The position numbers and the translations under genes were made by a program. The notes beneath the pieces were generated by a model. The model did no database searches and was not told the DNA's origin. It saw only the letters and a program-made list of their open reading frames with translations. A stretch of 64,000 nt of DNA from Histomonas meleagridis (taxonomy: Eukaryota > Parabasalia > Tritrichomonadida > Dientamoebidae), in contig WSYJ01000149.1 of the NCBI GenBank assembly GCA_020186115.1, forward strand, positions 310,001 through 374,000. The letters run 5' to 3'. Below, piece by piece: positions 9,942-18,426 of the stretch; positions within the stretch are counted from its first letter, which is position 1, and each line of letters opens with the position of its first letter.

Positions 9942-10913
9942 ATGTTAGAATCTTTGAACAATCATACTCATCCAATAGAAAATGATAATACTAATGAGAT
10001 TAAAGAATTAATCGGTTTGGATTATTCTATTAATCAAAAAATAGCAGCTAGAAATTTGAATGCTGATATTAGTAAACTTAATTCAGAACAACCTTCAGCT
10101 TCTAATATGATTGTAGATGCATTTATTAATAATAATGGAAATGATTCTAGATTATTTATTTATGGCAAAGCTGGAACAGGTAAAAGTTTTTTAATTAATA
10201 TTATACAAAAATTCTGTGTATCTGGATCACATAGTTTCATTACAACAGCCTCAACAGGAATTGCGACTTTATCAATTAATGGTATTACATTCCATAGTGC
10301 ATTTCCTATTTAAATGTCACCTGACGGTCCTGTTAGTATCTTAAATATTTCTACACATCATGGACTCGCAATTTCACGAGTCAATGTAATTATTGTAGAT
10401 GAAGTAACAATGTTAGATAGATCAGTAATAAATGCTGTATCTAAAAAATTAATAGATTTATGTGGTTATACAGGAAATCATATTCAAATCCCATTTGCAA
10501 AGAAAATAGTTATTTTTCTTGGTGATCCATCACAAGTACCAGCAGTAACTCATACTCATGATGACATATCTGAATGTGCTGAACAATTTATGCACATTAC
10601 TGGATTTGATGGTTTTATACCAATCCATTCGAAAAAATTAATGCGTCAGAATGATCCAAGTCAAGAACAATTTAGAAATTTACTTGATGAAGTATCTAAA
10701 ATGACAAATGATGGACATTTATCTGACGTTCATCAAGCAATGTTAAGATCAAGTTTTCATCAAGAAAATATTACTGAAGATCAAAGTATTCAACTTGCAT
10801 TTAATCATGCTTCTTCTAACGTTTTCGCTGACAAAAGTATGATTATTACTTATACAAATGATCGGGCAAATATCTTTAATCAATTTGGTATCATCACACA
10901 GAACTCCTATTGA
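9942..10913 (+). pseudogene. Pif1-family helicase fragment (Helitron-encoded)
   Basis: One reading frame is interrupted only by a TAA at 10311-10313. It carries Walker A GKAGTGKS, ITTASTGIATLSINGITFHSAF (motif Ia region), Walker B IIVDEVTMLD and motif III-like FLGDPSQVPAV. These are Pif1/Helitron helicase motifs. The frame ends at 10913, before motifs IV-VI, so the helicase is truncated and non-functional as it stands. It is not the cellular Pif1, which would be longer and unbroken. Confidence 0.8.
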
Positions 10914-11358
10914 TATTGCATTTAATCATTTTTCTAACAGCATCATTACATTTTGTTCTGTCTTGACGTATGTTCAACTTTTCGAAAAAAAAAGTCAGAT
11001 TCGTTATTTTTTTGTCGAATATTTTCCATTTTAAAATGATTTGCTTTATACTTAAATGTTTAAGCATTTGGCCAAATTCAGAGCTTGCTAGAGAGAAATC
11101 ATAAATTTTAAAAAAGATTAAATGGTTCAATTCCATTTGGAATATTTTCTTCTTTTTTGTATATCTTTTTATAGATTTCGTAATTACAACATGATATCAT
11201 TTCAAGGTTCTTCATGACCTTCTATAAATTCAATTCAAAAAGTATGGCTATATTTACATTTGAAAATAGCATAAAATGACAACAACAAAATTTTTAACCT
11301 TTTCCACATATCATTTAGCTGTTATTTTTCACAGATAATCAAGTCGTTAATCAATTGT
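10914..11358. other. Intergenic region
   Basis: AT-rich DNA between the truncated helicase and the p47-like gene. A minus-strand open frame at 10894-11136 has no recognisable features. Nothing else is seen. Confidence 0.4.
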
Positions 11359-12228
11359 TTAGAGAACTGTCAACTTTAATTGTGTCATTTTCAAGTTTTC
11401 CTCGGCAACTGTTTTGAAGTCTTCGCTAAGGACTCTCGGGGGGAATTGCACAGATAGTTGTAATCTCTTTCCGCGCAATTGTGGATCATTTTCGATAACA
11501 TATCTCTTCAGGTCACCAACTGTGGCATTCATATTTACGGAGAGGACAATGATTCCGTTCGGAAGTTGAATGCGGACTTTGGTCGATGGTAGATCTGGAT
11601 CGGCATAATTCGTTTTTGTGGGTTTAAGTGGTGCATTGCTGACTTGCTGTGTGGGAGCAGATGGTCCATCGTTAAGCTTATGTGCTGTTCCGCTCCATGG
11701 ATCTTTTGGCTTAGGTTTTTCAACATAATTCTTTTCTCGATTATCTTCAATCTCAACATCAACTTCTGATCCAGGTTTGTAAAGCTCACGTGGAATAACA
11801 CCGCGTGATATGGATTGGAGAAATTCATGGTTGGCCGGATCTTCGTTAAGACGAAGTTCCCCATCATTGACTTGAAATCCATTCTTCCAAAATGTTACCT
11901 TGACTTTATCAACCTTAGTATTAGGTGGGTCTTCAGGTTGTGTTTGCTGATGATTTGCATGATGAAAGATATCATCAATAATTTGTCTAGAATCTTGATT
12001 TGGTTGAGTAGGTTGTGGTGCAGGCCTTGGTGTAGGTTTTGGCGTTGGTGCAGGTCTTGGTGAAGGTGCGGGATGTGGTGCAGGCTGAAATGATGATTGA
12101 TCATTATAGAAAAGATTAATTGCAACTTCTAAATTACCATTTGCAGATTCTAACATTTGCCTTGCGACTGTTGGTGAAACACCTGTTATATCTATAAATT
12201 CTCTCACTACTGATTCGTTGCTGCTCAT
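11359..12228 (-). CDS. p47/Shp1-type Cdc48 cofactor (UBA-SEP-UBX)
   Basis: Using the Met at 12228 (MSSNESVV) the product is 289 residues; the frame is open to a Met at 12288. I prefer the inner start because the UBA domain follows at once, as in p47. Domains in order: UBA-like (about 4-44, FIDITGVSPTVARQMLESANGNLEVAINLFY), a proline-rich linker (48-76), SEP (about 107-170, VTFWKNGFQVNDGELR, with GVIPRELY) and C-terminal UBX (about 215-289), including FPPR in the S3-S4 loop, the Cdc48-binding motif. The p47 family recruits Cdc48/p97 to ubiquitylated cargo in membrane fusion and protein degradation. The stop is in TAAA. The gene is divergent from pyrophosphatase. Confidence 0.92.
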   Translation of the reverse strand: MSSNESVVREFIDITGVSPTVARQMLESANGNLEVAINLFYNDQSSFQPAPHPAPSPRPAPTPKPTPRPAPQPTQPNQDSRQIIDDIFHHANHQQTQPEDPPNTKVDKVKVTFWKNGFQVNDGELRLNEDPANHEFLQSISRGVIPRELYKPGSEVDVEIEDNREKNYVEKPKPKDPWSGTAHKLNDGPSAPTQQVSNAPLKPTKTNYADPDLPSTKVRIQLPNGIIVLSVNMNATVGDLKRYVIENDPQLRGKRLQLSVQFPPRVLSEDFKTVAEENLKMTQLKLTVL

Positions 12229-12366
12229 TTGGTTTGGTTCCAACCGCTTGTTTAAGGGCACCCCGAAATTGGCACATTTTATGTTCATCCGCCAAAAAGT
12301 TTATTCATTGAATTGTTTGTATAAAACCGTTTACGTATTCATCAATTTTTTATAAATTTTTTTACA

Positions 12367-13032
12367 ATGTCAGTAGAAATCGTGGATGACGAGGAAGAAG
12401 AAATTACCACACAAGAAAAAGAAAAAACTCAACCCACCAGTGAAGGACCTCATCTTCCAAATGCACCTAAATATCCAATTTACAAACGTACTAAAATGAT
12501 ATGCCATCCGTGGCATGCTGTTCCATATAAAGGCCTTAACGATGATGAAATTCGAGCTGTAATTGAAATTCCGGCTTTGTCTAGAATTAAAACAGAGCTT
12601 GATAAACAATCAGGATTATTGAAAGTTGATAGGGTTTTACATTCATCAGTAATCTATCCAGCAAACTATGGGTTTGTTCCTCAATCTTTAGCAGAAGATA
12701 ATGATCCGTTGGATATTCTGGTTCTTTGCCAATTATCAGTTCCCCCATTATCAATAATGAGAGTTAGACCTATTGGCGTAATGCCAATGAACGATGGAGG
12801 TGAAGCAGACGACAAAATCATTGCTGTTGCAGCTACTGACCCTGAATATAACATATATTATGATATCTCAGAATTACCTCCTTTCAAGTTATTAATGATA
12901 AACCAATTCTTTAACGATTACAAAACTTTGGAAAGAAAGAAAGTTAAGACATTCAAGCCACTTGGAAATAGTCAAGCAAGAAAGATCATTCAGAAAGCGT
13001 TAGAAGCGTACAAGACAAAGTATGGACTATGA
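12367..13032 (+). CDS. Soluble inorganic pyrophosphatase, family I
   Basis: The 221-residue product has the family I signature EDNDPLDILVL (DxDPxD at 111-116), preceded by VIYPANYGFVP and followed by GEADDKIIAV, which holds the metal-binding Asp residues. It hydrolyses pyrophosphate and so pulls biosynthetic reactions forward. The acidic, lysine-rich N-terminus (1-25) is an extension compared with bacterial enzymes; it is not an obvious targeting signal. Start and length fit eukaryotic soluble forms. It is transcribed away from the p47-like gene, from a short shared promoter region. Confidence 0.95.
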   Translation: MSVEIVDDEEEEITTQEKEKTQPTSEGPHLPNAPKYPIYKRTKMICHPWHAVPYKGLNDDEIRAVIEIPALSRIKTELDKQSGLLKVDRVLHSSVIYPANYGFVPQSLAEDNDPLDILVLCQLSVPPLSIMRVRPIGVMPMNDGGEADDKIIAVAATDPEYNIYYDISELPPFKLLMINQFFNDYKTLERKKVKTFKPLGNSQARKIIQKALEAYKTKYGL

Positions 13033-13150
13033 CCAAGCATTAGCTATCCCGAAGGACAATATATTTTAATGAATTAGTAAAATATTTTTCTAATATGTCA
13101 TATTAGATAAACACTTTACTTTTTACTAATGCAAAAGTATTCACTTGGAA

Positions 13151-13230
13151 TATGTTTTAATAATTTGATATATGTTTTAATAATTGTGGATTTATTTTAA
13201 TGATTTAGAATATTTTTTAATAATATTTGA
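13151..13230. repeat. 20 bp AT-rich minisatellite, four copies
   Basis: Four degenerate copies of a unit like AATATGTTTTAATAATTTG recur at exactly 20 bp spacing; the TTTTAA core is at 13155, 13175, 13195 and 13215. The same unit occurs twice at about 4575-4612 and once near 15510-15530 (minus), each time as the spacer after an ankyrin repeat. It is therefore probably ankyrin-spacer sequence that has lost its coding part. Confidence 0.7.
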
Positions 13231-13241
13231 CACCAATTAGT

Positions 13242-13685
13242 TCAATCACTTAGAGATTAGATCTGATGAAAATTTTTGCCTTCTTAAAGACAATCTAATC
13301 AGTAATGTGTAAACATTAAATTATTACCAAAGAAATGAATTGTTTATACCAGACGTGTTTTGATTTCTTTCGTAATTTTTTGTTCTGGTGTTACAATATA
13401 AACAATTCCACCCCAACCACTGAGTCCATCGCGTTCGATAGCTGATATCAAACATGTTGAAATTGTTTTAAATAACTCATCAGGATTCATTCCTGGCCTC
13501 CAAAGACTTTCACAAATACCATACAATGAATCACTTGATGTTCCTGCAACAGCAAAATCATTCGGTTCTATCATAGCACCAATACTATCTGATGGATTAT
13601 TTGTACCTGGTTCAAGTCCAGCTATAATTGGTTGAACTAAATATTGATCAAATCGATGTTTGAAAAGAAATGACTTTACAAACTA
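13242..13685 (-). pseudogene. 5'-truncated copy of the proteasome beta-3 gene
   Basis: This segment copies 63008-63465, covering the last half of proteasome beta-3 and about 95 bp beyond its stop. The open part (13344-13574 and upstream to about 13685) reads KHRF, VQPIIAGLEPGTNNP, then SDSIGAMIEPNDFAVAGTSSD to the end. A 12 bp in-frame deletion removes the ILAT residues of the intact gene. The N-terminal half, with the first beta strands, is missing, so no functional subunit can be made. Substitutions such as the KTRLV end (KTRMD in the parent) suggest it is not very recent. Confidence 0.9.
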
Positions 13686-13969
13686 AGTGTGGAGTAGCTA
13701 ACTTAAAGAGGTGTGAATTAATCTTCATAGGTAATTTGCCTATTCATAAAAAATGCCTAATCAACAAAAAGTGGTTTTCAAAAAGTGGATTTTGAAAGAA
13801 AAATGGCAGTTATGTCAAAAACAAGGGTGATGTGAGCTGGAAATGAATTATTTATTAAAAAGTGTCTACCAGATCAAGTATTTTGAATCAGTAACTGGTC
13901 GGGAATTTTATTCATTGAAAATTTTGATAAAGAAATAACGGTTTTCTTCTGTCTTGAAGACCACAAAAA

Positions 13970-15202
13970 ATGGAGAGTTTTGAAGCAATTGGACTTTTAA
14001 TTCTCATATTAGAAACACTATTTAAAGTATATCTTAATTACCGCCAGCTTTCATTTATCAAGAAACAAAAATCACCGCCAGAAATATATCGCAAAGAAGT
14101 CACCTTTGATGAATTTGAAAAATCAAAGGAATACGAAACAGTTTGCATGAAGTTTTCTGTTGTAAGTGAATTTGTAGGCCTAATACCAAATGTACTAATT
14201 CTTCTTAATTTACATAAATTTTGGACATTTACAAGATTTATCCTTGAAATCATACACCTTCCACTTTTTATTTTAGCCACCACGATTCTCTCTACTATTT
14301 TTGAAATCCCATTACGTTATTATAAAAAGTTTGTTATTGATGAAAAATATGGCTTTAACAAGTCCACTGTCTCACTTTTTGTTTCTGACACCATCAAGAG
14401 TTTTCTTGTATCCTTTATTCTTCAATCTATTCTTTATTCAGTTTTATCGTTTATCTATAAATTATCAAGTATCTATTTCATATACATAAGTTTAGTATTT
14501 CTTTTCGTCTTTGTTATTATTGTTCAAGTGTTATATCCCATTATTATCATGCCATTGTTTACAAAGCTGACTCCACTCGAAGATGGCCCCATCAAAGAAG
14601 CCGTTACTAAAGTTGCAGCTGATTCATCGTTCAACTTAAGCGAGATATACCAAGCGGATGATTCCAAGCGCAGCACCAAGCAAAACGCCTTTATGTTTGG
14701 TATGTTTAAGCACAAGGTTGCAATTGCTGATACTGTTTTAACAAATGGTACACCTGATGATGTCGCTGCAATTATTGGACATGAAATTGGGCATTCAAAA
14801 CATCGCCATATCCTTAAGTTATTATTTATTTCACAAATATCGAATCTTTTGACTTTGTTATCTTTCGTTAAAGTAATGCAAAGTGATTCAATATTCCAAA
14901 GTTTCGGTTTCGTCGATGAGAAACCTTTCATAATTGGAATACAACTTGTGTCGTTCTTCGTTGTGCCTGTGTATGAGTTGTCTAACATGGGATTGAATTT
15001 GATTAGTTGTATGTTTGAGTATCAAGCAGATGAATACTCTGCAAAAATGGGCCTGAAAATCGACGACGCATTGTTGAAACTGTGCCAGGAAAATAAGGCA
15101 ATTGTCGATACAGACCCAATTTATTTGGCATTCAATGCAAACCATCCAACGTTGGCACAAAGAATTGATAGGATTCGGAAAGTGCAAAAGAAGAAAGAAT
15201 AA
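13970..15202 (+). CDS. CAAX prenyl protease 1 (Ste24/ZMPSTE24, M48A)
   Basis: The 410-residue multipass membrane protein has the zinc motif HEIGH (271-275) and the third zinc ligand Glu350 in FEYQADEYSAKMG, typical of M48 peptidases. Upstream GFNKSTVSLFVSD and QADDSKRSTKQNAFMFGMFK match conserved Ste24 blocks. About seven membrane spans are visible. The C-terminus (NANHPTLAQRI, then QKKKE) matches the HPxxxxRI motif and ends in a lysine-rich tail, as in ER-resident Ste24. It removes the AAX tripeptide from prenylated proteins in the ER membrane. The stop is in TAAA. Confidence 0.95.
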   Translation: MESFEAIGLLILILETLFKVYLNYRQLSFIKKQKSPPEIYRKEVTFDEFEKSKEYETVCMKFSVVSEFVGLIPNVLILLNLHKFWTFTRFILEIIHLPLFILATTILSTIFEIPLRYYKKFVIDEKYGFNKSTVSLFVSDTIKSFLVSFILQSILYSVLSFIYKLSSIYFIYISLVFLFVFVIIVQVLYPIIIMPLFTKLTPLEDGPIKEAVTKVAADSSFNLSEIYQADDSKRSTKQNAFMFGMFKHKVAIADTVLTNGTPDDVAAIIGHEIGHSKHRHILKLLFISQISNLLTLLSFVKVMQSDSIFQSFGFVDEKPFIIGIQLVSFFVVPVYELSNMGLNLISCMFEYQADEYSAKMGLKIDDALLKLCQENKAIVDTDPIYLAFNANHPTLAQRIDRIRKVQKKKE

Positions 15203-15783
15203 AGAAATTAATTATTTATGTTGAACGTTTCTTTTATATAAATTTGTATATGTGGCTTTCAAAGATATTTTTTCGATGATTGCAAAATATGGCGTACAAA
15301 ATTCATCGTGATAAAGTGATTAGTAATTACAATCTTCATCTGAATACGTAAACAAGTATCCCCCAAGTACAACAGTATATTAAATTATTAAAAGATATCC
15401 AAAATTATTCAAATAAATAGTTTTTGTATTAACATCAATTCCTTTATCTAAAAGTAATTTTACTATTTCTATATTATTATTTCTAACTGCTATATGAAGT
15501 GCTGTTTCAAATTATTAAAACATATTCAAAATTATTCAAATGAATATTTTTTGCATTAACATCATACATATGTAGAAACATCAGACTTTATAATAGCTGT
15601 TTTAAACTTATAAATCTAATGCTTCTTTCATCTCAAAATATGTATCACACATTAATTTGAACTTAAAAAGTCATCATAGAAAAATGTTGTTAAACATTTT
15701 AATAATCAATTCATCGACTTCAACATATTAATTTAAACCACTACAGACTTAGAAATGCATTTATTTTATAACATTTAACTTTT
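15203..15783 (-). pseudogene. Intergenic region with ankyrin relic on the minus strand
   Basis: At about 15414-15560 (minus) one ankyrin repeat reads TALHIAVRNNNIEIVKLLLDKGIDVNTK; its start is at about 15499. It is flanked on both sides by the short spacer type (TTGAATAATTTTGAATATGTTTTAATAATTTG), not the 70 bp type seen in the larger arrays. The preceding unit survives only as its end (DVNAKNIH). No start codon or longer frame exists. The rest is AT-rich without features. Confidence 0.6.
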
Positions 15784-17238
15784 TTATTCACATTTTTCTT
15801 CTGAGTTATTTGGCGCATCATGAAACTCATTACACGGTATAATTATCGGGGTTTTCAGCTTATTTATTTGTTGCACCGCTCTCTCCATTTCTTCCTGAAT
15901 AGCCATATCTTCCGGGTCCGCTTCGATTGCCTTTTGGTAAAACTCTTTTGTCTTTTCGAATTCTCCCATAAAGAACAAACAATTTGCTTTTTTCCTTAGC
16001 ATTTCAGCGCTTGGATTCATTTCTATTACACTTTCATAATCACTTAAACATCTCTTAAACTCTCCTATCTTCACAAACAAGTCAGCTCTTCTTATGAAAA
16101 CATCTTCGTTTTTGTCGCCGTTATTAATCGCCTTTGTAAAGTTGTCAATTGCATCGATAACGTTCCCTTTCTTTTCTTCATCGATACCTTTTTCTTGATA
16201 TTGTTCATATGATTCATCATTTTCTTTTGTTAATGCTTTAAGTATTTGTTCAAGTCGTTCTTTCTCGCGTTCAATTTCTCGAGATTCTTTTTCTTGAAGT
16301 GACATTTCAAGCGCTTCAATTGCTTTATCAATGTTACCAAGAGCTGATTGATTTGTAGCAATCTTTTGATACGCACGAGAAATCATATCTTTACTCGCGT
16401 TGTGATCGCGCCCAATTTGAATGGCTTTCTCACAAATTTCGATCGCATCAAGAAAACGGTTTTGCTTAGTGTGAACTGATGAAATGTTCGTGTAATAGAT
16501 CATGTTCGTAGGGTCAATGGAGATTGCTTTGTTGTAATGCTCCATGGCGCTATCATAATCGCCACGTCTAAAGTCGGCATTTCCTAAGTTTTTCTCATCT
16601 TCGGCTTCTTTTCTGTTTCCTGATAACTTTTCAGTGGTTGATGCGGGTGATGGAGGCGTTTGTTGTTTATCTTGGTTAAGAAGAGGCTCAAGTAATGCCC
16701 GAATGACAAGAATTAGTCGTGGATCTGATTGATATTTATCTGAAAATTGTGGATTTGTGGTTATGTCTTCAACCATTTTGACAAAAGAAGGATCACTAAA
16801 CATCGGAGCTATTAAGGGATTCATTCGAAGACGATCTATTAAATCTGGTGGGAATAACGGATTTAGAGGAGAGGGTGCTGGCTTCTTGTTTTGACGTACA
16901 CGTTTGAGATCTTCGGCAATAAGGTTGTTTGTTGGGTCGAGTTGTTGTGCTTTTAAATAAGCAGCTTCGGCACCATTCCAATCTTTGATTGCTTCTAAAG
17001 CTGCAGCGAGACGAGTGTGTCCACGAGCCCAATCTGGTTTTAATTCTATTGTTTTTCTAGCATCATCAATTGCTTTATCATACATTTGGAGAGATAAATA
17101 AGCTCCACTTCTATTTGAATAAAGAGTTTGGTTGAGTGGATCAATTGCTATTGCTTCTGTATAATATGAAATTGCTAGCTCATAGTCTTGTGAAGCAAAT
17201 GCTGCATTTCCTCTTGATTTAAGCTCTTCGCTTGTCAT
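15784..17238 (-). CDS. Sti1/Hop-like TPR co-chaperone
   Basis: The 484-residue product starts with three TPRs (about 2-118; SRGNAAFASQDYELAISYYTEAIAIDP), then a DP/STI1 domain (about 125-190; NPLIAPMFSDPSFVKMVEDITTNPQF). A second TPR block follows (about 210-330) and a third (about 345-465). This is the Sti1/Hop order TPR1-DP1-TPR2A-TPR2B. Sti1 bridges Hsp70 and Hsp90 during client transfer through EEVD-binding carboxylate clamps. The terminal DP2 domain of Sti1 is missing; the protein stops about 20 residues after the last TPR. Trichomonad relatives may simply be short. The stop is in TAAA. Confidence 0.88.
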   Translation of the reverse strand: MTSEELKSRGNAAFASQDYELAISYYTEAIAIDPLNQTLYSNRSGAYLSLQMYDKAIDDARKTIELKPDWARGHTRLAAALEAIKDWNGAEAAYLKAQQLDPTNNLIAEDLKRVRQNKKPAPSPLNPLFPPDLIDRLRMNPLIAPMFSDPSFVKMVEDITTNPQFSDKYQSDPRLILVIRALLEPLLNQDKQQTPPSPASTTEKLSGNRKEAEDEKNLGNADFRRGDYDSAMEHYNKAISIDPTNMIYYTNISSVHTKQNRFLDAIEICEKAIQIGRDHNASKDMISRAYQKIATNQSALGNIDKAIEALEMSLQEKESREIEREKERLEQILKALTKENDESYEQYQEKGIDEEKKGNVIDAIDNFTKAINNGDKNEDVFIRRADLFVKIGEFKRCLSDYESVIEMNPSAEMLRKKANCLFFMGEFEKTKEFYQKAIEADPEDMAIQEEMERAVQQINKLKTPIIIPCNEFHDAPNNSEEKCE

Positions 17239-17643
17239 TTGGCCTAGCTTTTGGGATAACGTTTCCTTGAATCATCCTTGAAGTCAAAATTGACTCAGTC
17301 TGTTGGCATTGCAAAATATATTTCAAATCATATGTCAGATAAAGAAACCAACACATCAGAAATCGACAAACCAATTCCAAATAAATTATTTATTCAATCA
17401 AATACATTCTTTAGACAATATCGATATGCTTATTATTGTGATAATAATTCAAATTCAAAATAAAATTAAAAAAATAAATGAAAATGAAAACTAACGAAAC
17501 TTTATTTTTTTCCCATTAATTCAGAAATGTTAATCCGATCACTTACGTATGTAATTAACAAATAAAGCTTTTAAAATTTTTTTATGACAAATAGATCTAA
17601 AATATTAACGAGCGAAACTTGTTTGAAAAATGGTAATTAGTGT
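17239..17643. other. Intergenic region
   Basis: Open frames of about 60 codons at 17278-17494 are low-complexity Asn/Lys/Ile-rich and overlap each other in two frames. I see no gene in this stretch. Confidence 0.4.
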
Positions 17644-18057
17644 TTACTCAGTAGCTGGTTTAGTTTCTTCTTCGGCCTTTGAGAAATCAACATCTTCTGG
17701 AACATCGCCAAGATCATTATTTTCTTCTTCTTTCTTATCCTTAAGTCCAGAAAGGTTCATTCCTGAAATGAGGTCAGTTAAAACTTCAACAATTGGTTTC
17801 TTTTCAACCTTTCCCATGATAGCATATGTATTTGCATGCATGTTGAAAGCAAGTTCTGGCTTTTGGAAGGAAAGAGCTTCTTCGCTGCCTTGGAGGATGA
17901 TTGATGCTGAGTCTAATTCACCAAATTCACGGCATCCGAGACGTTGTGCAGCCAACCATACCTTAAGTCCATTTTGATTTCCGTTCTTTTGTGTTTTCTT
18001 TGTTTTGCGGCGCCATGAGCCACGGCCTCCTGTTTTCATACCCACACCTGGTGACAT
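17644..18057 (-). CDS. BTF3: Nascent polypeptide-associated complex subunit beta (BTF3)
   Basis: From the Met at 18057 (MSPGVGMKTGGRG) the product is 137 residues. It shows the ribosome-binding motif in the form GGRGSWRRKTKK (RRK-x-KK), then the NAC beta-barrel with LGCREFGELDSASIILQ, FQKPELAFNMHANTYAIMGKVEKKPI, and an acidic C-terminus. NAC binds ribosomes and shields nascent chains. The frame is open upstream to 18132, adding a hydrophobic stretch (ATVIEILGVVTVVFGLLL) that no NAC beta has, so I take the inner Met. An alternative is a real membrane-anchored variant. The stop is in TAAA. Confidence 0.88.
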   Translation of the reverse strand: MSPGVGMKTGGRGSWRRKTKKTQKNGNQNGLKVWLAAQRLGCREFGELDSASIILQGSEEALSFQKPELAFNMHANTYAIMGKVEKKPIVEVLTDLISGMNLSGLKDKKEEENNDLGDVPEDVDFSKAEEETKPATE

Positions 18058-18132
18058 CAGTAAAAGGCCAAACACAACCGTTACAACCCCCAAAATCTCG
18101 ATAACGGTCGCCATAAAAGTGCTTGATATCAT

Positions 18133-18426
18133 ATCGTTCCTTCAAAAAAATGATTTTGTTTTCTTTAATAAAACTAATTAAACTTAATCCCTGTTTTTAA
18201 TCAATAATTAAATAGAGCACAATTTCGTGTATGCATAAAATACAGAACAGCAAACTATACTTTTTTTCACAATTGAATTTACTCGGACATCCACCTAAAA
18301 CTAATCCAACAATTAAAGCATATGACGTTTCACCAGAAATGAAATATGTTCACATAATTCTTTTTAACGCTTTGTTATTTTTGAAGTTACACAAACATTT
18401 CAAATTTTACTCATAATAACAAAAGT
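18133..18426. other. Intergenic region
   Basis: AT-rich spacer between the NAC beta start and the end of the B55 gene. No gene is seen. Confidence 0.4.

Larger units (their letters stand above)
8800..10913 (+). mobile_element. Decayed Helitron-like element (Rep N-terminal part plus Pif1-type helicase)
   Basis: Broken plus-strand frames line up in Helitron order. First come pieces of the Helitron-like N domain (about 8830-8960: C...KPSCITTT, DSNGQYHLKR, RVVEYNP, matching the ETTxDxxGYxxYRR...VVPYNP pattern). A Rep C-terminal-like block follows (9030-9830: HYVLKY...LHKF..HARVVSSEKCIFKGYNAW). Last is a Pif1-type helicase (9942-10913). Stops at about 8957 and 9826, a stop at 10311 and a frameshift near 9930 break it. 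It ends abruptly at 10913, before the C-terminal helicase motifs. No TC start or CTRR/hairpin end was found. Confidence 0.72.

Noticed and set aside
10894-11136. 80-codon open frame (minus)
   Set aside because: Overlaps the end of the helicase relic and shows no domain, signal or conserved pattern.
11815-12125. Open frames overlapping the p47-like gene on both strands
   Set aside because: Shadows of the proline-rich linker codons; the UBA-SEP-UBX frame is clearly the real one.
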